Shown here: positions 57,301-60,000 of the stretch, piece by piece
How the letters are laid out: each line of letters begins with the position of its first letter
How positions within the stretch are numbered: the first letter of the stretch is position 1
Origin: Antedon mediterranea
Lineage: Eukaryota; Echinodermata; Crinoidea; Comatulida; Antedonidae
Direction: 5' to 3'
NCBI RefSeq assembly: GCF_964355755.1
Contig: NC_092679.1
Coordinates: 18,778,932 to 18,838,931 of the forward strand
DNA: 60,000 bases
Position numbers and translations under genes: made by a program
Notes under the pieces: generated by a model
Seen by the model: only the letters and a program-made list of their open reading frames with translations
What the model was told of the DNA's origin: nothing
Database searches by the model: none

Positions 57301-59914
57301 TTTCTCATACCCTTTTCCTGCCTAAAGTAATTTTTCCTAAAATCTGGCAAAACTACCAGTTGGCTCTTAGCCAATAGGAACTGATTGTACTCATTCATGC
57401 ATTTCATTTTCTAGTCAAAATAATTAAAAATGAAAAATATACATTAAATCATACATGCATTAATATATTACTATTTAAACAACAAGACGTGACGTGATGT
57501 CTCAAAAACACTATGGTACTATTCTGTATTTGTAATACAGTGTTGTTTTTTTTTTCAACTTTGACCTAATAACATTGCTTAGAGACCAAAGTGCTAAATA
57601 TGAGTCTGTGCTGTGAGATCCAGAACCATGACACAGATTTGTGCGCGCATACAGTATAATACGGTGCATATTACCAGGAAGGGTTAGACTGACACAGAAA
57701 AAAATATCCACAAACCGTTTCAGATTTTCACCAATGTACTGTACATAGCATGCAATTTATTTAACAAAAACTTTTCAAGATAGTCACTTGTATCATTTGT
57801 ATTTATTTATATAGTTATCACATCGTATTATTTATTCTACTCAGGTACAAAACATATCTCGAAATTGTTAACAATTTTGACAATAAAGTTATCTTGTATA
57901 TTTACGACTCTTTGTGTCTCAAGTTTTTCGTACTAATGTTGTTATGTACATCATCGGGCAACACCCTAAAATAATATACTAATTGCAATATTATTCCTAT
58001 TAATTAAAATTCTATAATTTCAAAGCTATACAGTACCTTTTGAAAAATTGATTTAATTAAATCCTTTTCGTAGCCTTTAGTTCATAGATTTTCCTCTTCT
58101 ACTATTTTTCACACTATACACTAATGATATGCGTTCTGTAGCCAGGGTAATATTAAGTGCCTTGGCGTATCTTAATCAAGAAAAGTCAATAATGTAGATG
58201 CGTAAGTGTAGTAGCAACAATACCATGTCTCTTTTTCCTTTATATTACTCTATAATTATAGTATACATAATAATAATAACTCTGTATCCGTTCATTTAAA
58301 GATGTATTGTCCACCAAAAACATAAAAAATGAAGATTATAAAAAGGCAAAATAAATGTTAGTAAATTCAACCAAAAACCCATTTTTTGCCATATCCAACA
58401 AAAACATTTAAAACATTAATTAGTTTTTCAGGGGGAAAATATCTTTAAATCAAAATAAACAGGATACTATACTGTACATATAGATGTGAATATTGTGTAT
58501 TTTTTTTTAAAGCAACAAAAAATGGGAAATTAAATGGATGAATACCAACATCATATTTTACTTGATGACCTTTATTTAGAATTTCCATTTGAGAGAATCG
58601 GTGAAATTGTAGACTATCACTGTAAACAATACTTAACTGCTGCATGGAGACATAGAAAGACTACACTTAATATATAATATATAAATATTTACCGCCCACC
58701 ATATTATCTACTAACATTATTTTACCATTTATCTAATTCAATAATATATTTTATTTTTTTTTTTTTTTTTTTTTTTTTTTATTTTTTTTTTTTCTTCAAA
58801 ATTATATAATGTAACCTAAATCTAAATAAAATAAATAAATAATACAGTACTAAAAATAAGACTAAATAGTATAATAAAAATTGTATCACATTTAATTAAA
58901 TTACAAATAACTATTAATATTAAATATAATAAGAACAAATAATCATATAAAAGTTGCATTTATTTTAATAATAACAGTATAATAAATCAATTAGCAATTA
59001 TATATATATATATATATATATATATTTTTTTAGTAATAATAATGATAATATATTCGCTTAAAACTTGAAAATATTAATAATACTGATAATAAATAGATAA
59101 TAACATTAACTCCATCATATAGGTTAAGTATTGTTCGATATGTAAGATTACCTTGTTTTTACTAATTTCATTTTACTTGTATAATTCGCTTCTTAGTTAA
59201 GACTTAAATGTTATTTTTTGATACTTTTCTTTTTGTTTTTACATTGCCTTATAAACGTGTGCCGCTGATACAAAAGCGTTCGTTCAATAAATTTTATCTT
59301 ATCTAGTACACGGATTTATTCCGGTAATCAGCCACTCCTTAATGAGCAATATCAGTAATGGTGAAGGCCATGCCTAATTTTCAGCCTTAACTGACTTAAC
59401 TTAAATTGAATGAGCATATTTTAATTTATATTTTAATGAGTATTGTTGGTATTTTTTTTAGAACTCCAGTTAAAACCAAATCATGTACCTTTGAAACTAT
59501 GTAGACAGTGGCACGACCTTCTGGAGAAATTCACAAATGCAACAAACGAACAAATCGCAGCTGGTAAATATAATGTGTGATTATGATGCCTGCTACAAAA
59601 TTACTTGGTTCAAATCCCTAGCAACAGAAAATAAGACTTGATTTCATAGGATCATAAGTTATATGAATATAAGAAAATCATTAACTTTATGAATGCAAAG
59701 ACATGAGTTACCTTATACTGTTTTTAGACAGTAGCTATATTATTTTCTCTCCTGATGATACGACTCGTATGGCCTTAACGCTACAACTCAGTTATGAATT
59801 TTTATGAAAAGAATTATTTAAATGTGATTGTAATGTCTCATATTTTTATTTGCAGATGAGCCATGTGTCTTTTTTCAACGAAATGCTTTCTATCCAAAAC
59901 ATAAAGAATTACAA
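54193..59914 (+). CDS. FRMD8: FERM domain-containing protein 8, 5' part (4 exons, gene continues off right edge)
   Basis: Exons 54193-54307, 56296-56463, 59462-59563 and 59856-59914 join in phase to give 148 residues. The first 38 are a Ser/Thr-rich leader. Residues 40-94 are the start of the FERM F1 lobe (CIFLRTGNVYEFTLDNGG, later DVFYIWLTSPLL). They are followed by LQLKPNHVPLKLCRQWHDLL and DEPCVFFQRNAFYPKHKELQ. These closely parallel human FRMD8 (LVSPLL, QLKPKH, RQWPELL, DEPFLQFRRN, FFPKRRELQ). In mammals FRMD8 binds iRhom proteins, holds the iRhom-ADAM17 sheddase at the cell surface and so promotes TNF and EGFR-ligand release; it has also been linked to Wnt co-receptor signalling. ATG directly follows an acceptor, so an upstream exon exists. 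Intron 1 carries a family A foldback and a Harbinger-type insertion. Confidence 0.88.
54336..54523. mobile_element. Foldback family A, copy 8 (FRMD8 intron 1)
   Basis: TTGTCTACAGTACATTATCA at left, GATAGTGTAGACAGAGCTTT at right. Longer than other copies through small insertions of ACAGTA- and CAGTAT-type words. Confidence 0.85.
54938..55751. mobile_element. PIF/Harbinger-like element with Myb/SANT remnant
   Basis: Ends GGGCCTGTTTCTGCTGC and, on the other strand, GGCCCTGTTTCTGCTGC, flanked by TAA at 54935-54937 and 55752-55754. Both ends contain clusters of ATACGGTAT/ATACCGTAT palindromes (about 54966-55013 and 55528-55731). The middle carries a minus-strand open frame with a trihelix-type Myb/SANT domain, the second protein encoded by PIF/Harbinger transposons. 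No DDE transposase remains in the 814 bp. Confidence 0.85.
55147..55482 (-). pseudogene. Myb/SANT-like DNA-binding domain remnant of Harbinger
   Basis: From KMSGQLKGNKRDNHIYKDIS through KKIKQEYGIDLSPKQVNLKL to KSLRKQYNIAKDNN it shows helices 2 and 3 of a Myb/SANT-like (trihelix) domain. Upstream in the same frame is MWSEDVTVFTI, which looks like helix 1 with its Trp, followed by one TAA stop before the rest. The protein is therefore probably interrupted, though the stop could be an error or an intron edge. Such proteins bind element ends and carry the transposase to the nucleus. Confidence 0.7.
56296..56463 (+). CDS. FRMD8: FRMD8 exon: FERM F1 start
   Basis: Acceptor GTTTACTACAG, donor CTTA|GTAAGT, 168 bp, phase 1-1. 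The upstream part of the 110-codon open frame (56190-56295) is intron. An inverted repeat related to the 56802-57057 MITE begins within 15 bp of the donor. Confidence 0.85.
56476..56611. mobile_element. Inverted repeat related to the CAACGCAAGCG MITE
   Basis: GAGCTTGCTTCGCACTTAGA at left and TTGCATCCAAGTGGGAAACA at right, with GTTGACCAATCACAAGTGAC and GTGATTGGTCAGTTTCGCTT forming inner arms. Shares GATTGGTCA and CTTGCGTTGC with the element at 56802. Confidence 0.6.
56802..57057. mobile_element. PIF/Harbinger-type MITE, TTA target duplication, internally duplicated
   Basis: Ends AGCTTGGTTCCCACTAG and CTAGTGGGAACCACGCT, flanked by TTA at 56799-56801 and 57058-57060. A segment of about 76 bp (GCGAATAAGCCATCGCTTGT through GTTGCGTCGCTAG) occurs twice in tandem in the right half. 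CpG-rich and non-coding, in FRMD8 intron 2. Confidence 0.85.
58296..58449. repeat. Dispersed element B, copy 4
   Basis: TTTAAAGATGTATTGTCCAC at left and AGGGGGAAAATATCTTTAAA at right; interior AAATTCAACCAAAAACCCAT shared with copies 1-3. The left end shows the complete terminus, so the element ends TTTAAAGATGTATTGTCC on both sides. Confidence 0.8.
58753..58793. repeat. Poly-T tract
   Basis: About 40 T with a single interrupting A, followed by further T-rich sequence. Confidence 0.95.
59462..59563 (+). CDS. FRMD8: FRMD8 exon: F1-F2 junction
   Basis: Acceptor ATTTTTTTTAG, donor GCTG|GTAAAT, 102 bp, phase 1-1. Encodes LQLKPNHVPLKLCRQW and EKFTNATNEQIAA. Too short for an open-frame listing; found from the FRMD8 pattern. 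Confidence 0.9.
59856..59914 (+). CDS. FRMD8: FRMD8 exon: DEPCVFFQRN segment
   Basis: Acceptor TTTTTATTTGCAG, donor CAA|GTTAGT, 59 bp, ends in phase 0. The next exon lies beyond the window. Confidence 0.88.
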
Positions 59915-60000
59915 GTTAGTAGTATTATTTTTAATAATTCCATTAAAATTAGATTTAAACCCCATGTTTTAGGACACCTCTATTTAAAGATTTATCTTTT

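Larger units (their letters stand above)
57061..59461. other. FRMD8 intron, AT-rich
   Basis: No exon recognised. Holds element B copy 4 (58296-58449), a poly-T tract (58753-58793) and a TA microsatellite (about 59000-59025). Confidence 0.5.

Noticed and set aside
59600-59625. GGTTCAAATCCC resembling a tRNA B box
   Set aside because: No A box or cloverleaf upstream; lies inside an FRMD8 intron.

Overview
The window reads as nuclear DNA of a marine invertebrate deuterostome, most likely an echinoderm. It is strongly AT-rich, protein-coding sequence is split into short exons with GT-AG introns, and the recognisable genes (BHMT, a TRAF3-type TRAF, FRMD8) are animal genes. Roughly one third or more is mobile or tandemly repeated DNA, including a 5S-rRNA-derived SINE, non-LTR retrotransposon pieces, PIF/Harbinger-type and other foldback elements and a Helitron2/Helentron-like element. 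No species is claimed. All identifications come from reading translations and motifs by eye; no database search was run.

Layout. (1) 1-1812, minus strand: the first three coding exons of betaine-homocysteine S-methyltransferase, with an N-terminal extension that looks like a mitochondrial presequence; the rest of the gene lies off the left edge. (2) 1813-12600: repeat-dominated intergenic DNA with a dispersed element, a 2.3-kb minisatellite block made of a 78-bp and a 52-bp unit, a Harbinger-type foldback, a 5S-derived SINE, a multi-hairpin structure with hammerhead-like core sequences, and a 985-bp foldback element with probable 8-bp target duplications. (3) 12992-30084, minus strand: a complete coding sequence for a TRAF3-like adaptor in 8 exons (574 codons plus stop by my splice model), with RING, TRAF zinc fingers, coiled coil and MATH/TRAF-C in the canonical order. 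Its introns hold a foldback with paired DR1 nuclear-receptor motifs, a 5'-truncated retrotransposon, several MITEs, local duplications and a Helentron-like element whose 3' end is present three times in tandem. (4) 31490-32610: a composite array of GACGATCGGG motifs in inverted arrangement, carrying a retrotransposon fragment and a nested MITE. (5) 33400-42900: largely featureless, ending in a degraded duplicate of the next locus. (6) 42976-44134, minus strand: a two-exon gene for a 193-residue coiled-coil protein that I do not recognise. (7) 45831-60000, plus strand: the 5' part of FRMD8 (FERM domain-containing 8), running off the right edge, with a possible upstream first exon and two Harbinger-type insertions in its introns, one of which still carries a Myb/SANT-like remnant.

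The genes do not form an operon. TRAF3-like protein would act in the cytosol downstream of TNF-receptor and innate immune receptors, and FRMD8 in vertebrates stabilises the iRhom/ADAM17 sheddase that releases TNF, so two parts of one signalling axis lie about 25 kb apart; this may be chance. BHMT belongs to methionine and betaine metabolism. The coiled-coil gene and FRMD8 are divergently arranged and may share an intergenic promoter region at about 44.1-45.8 kb.
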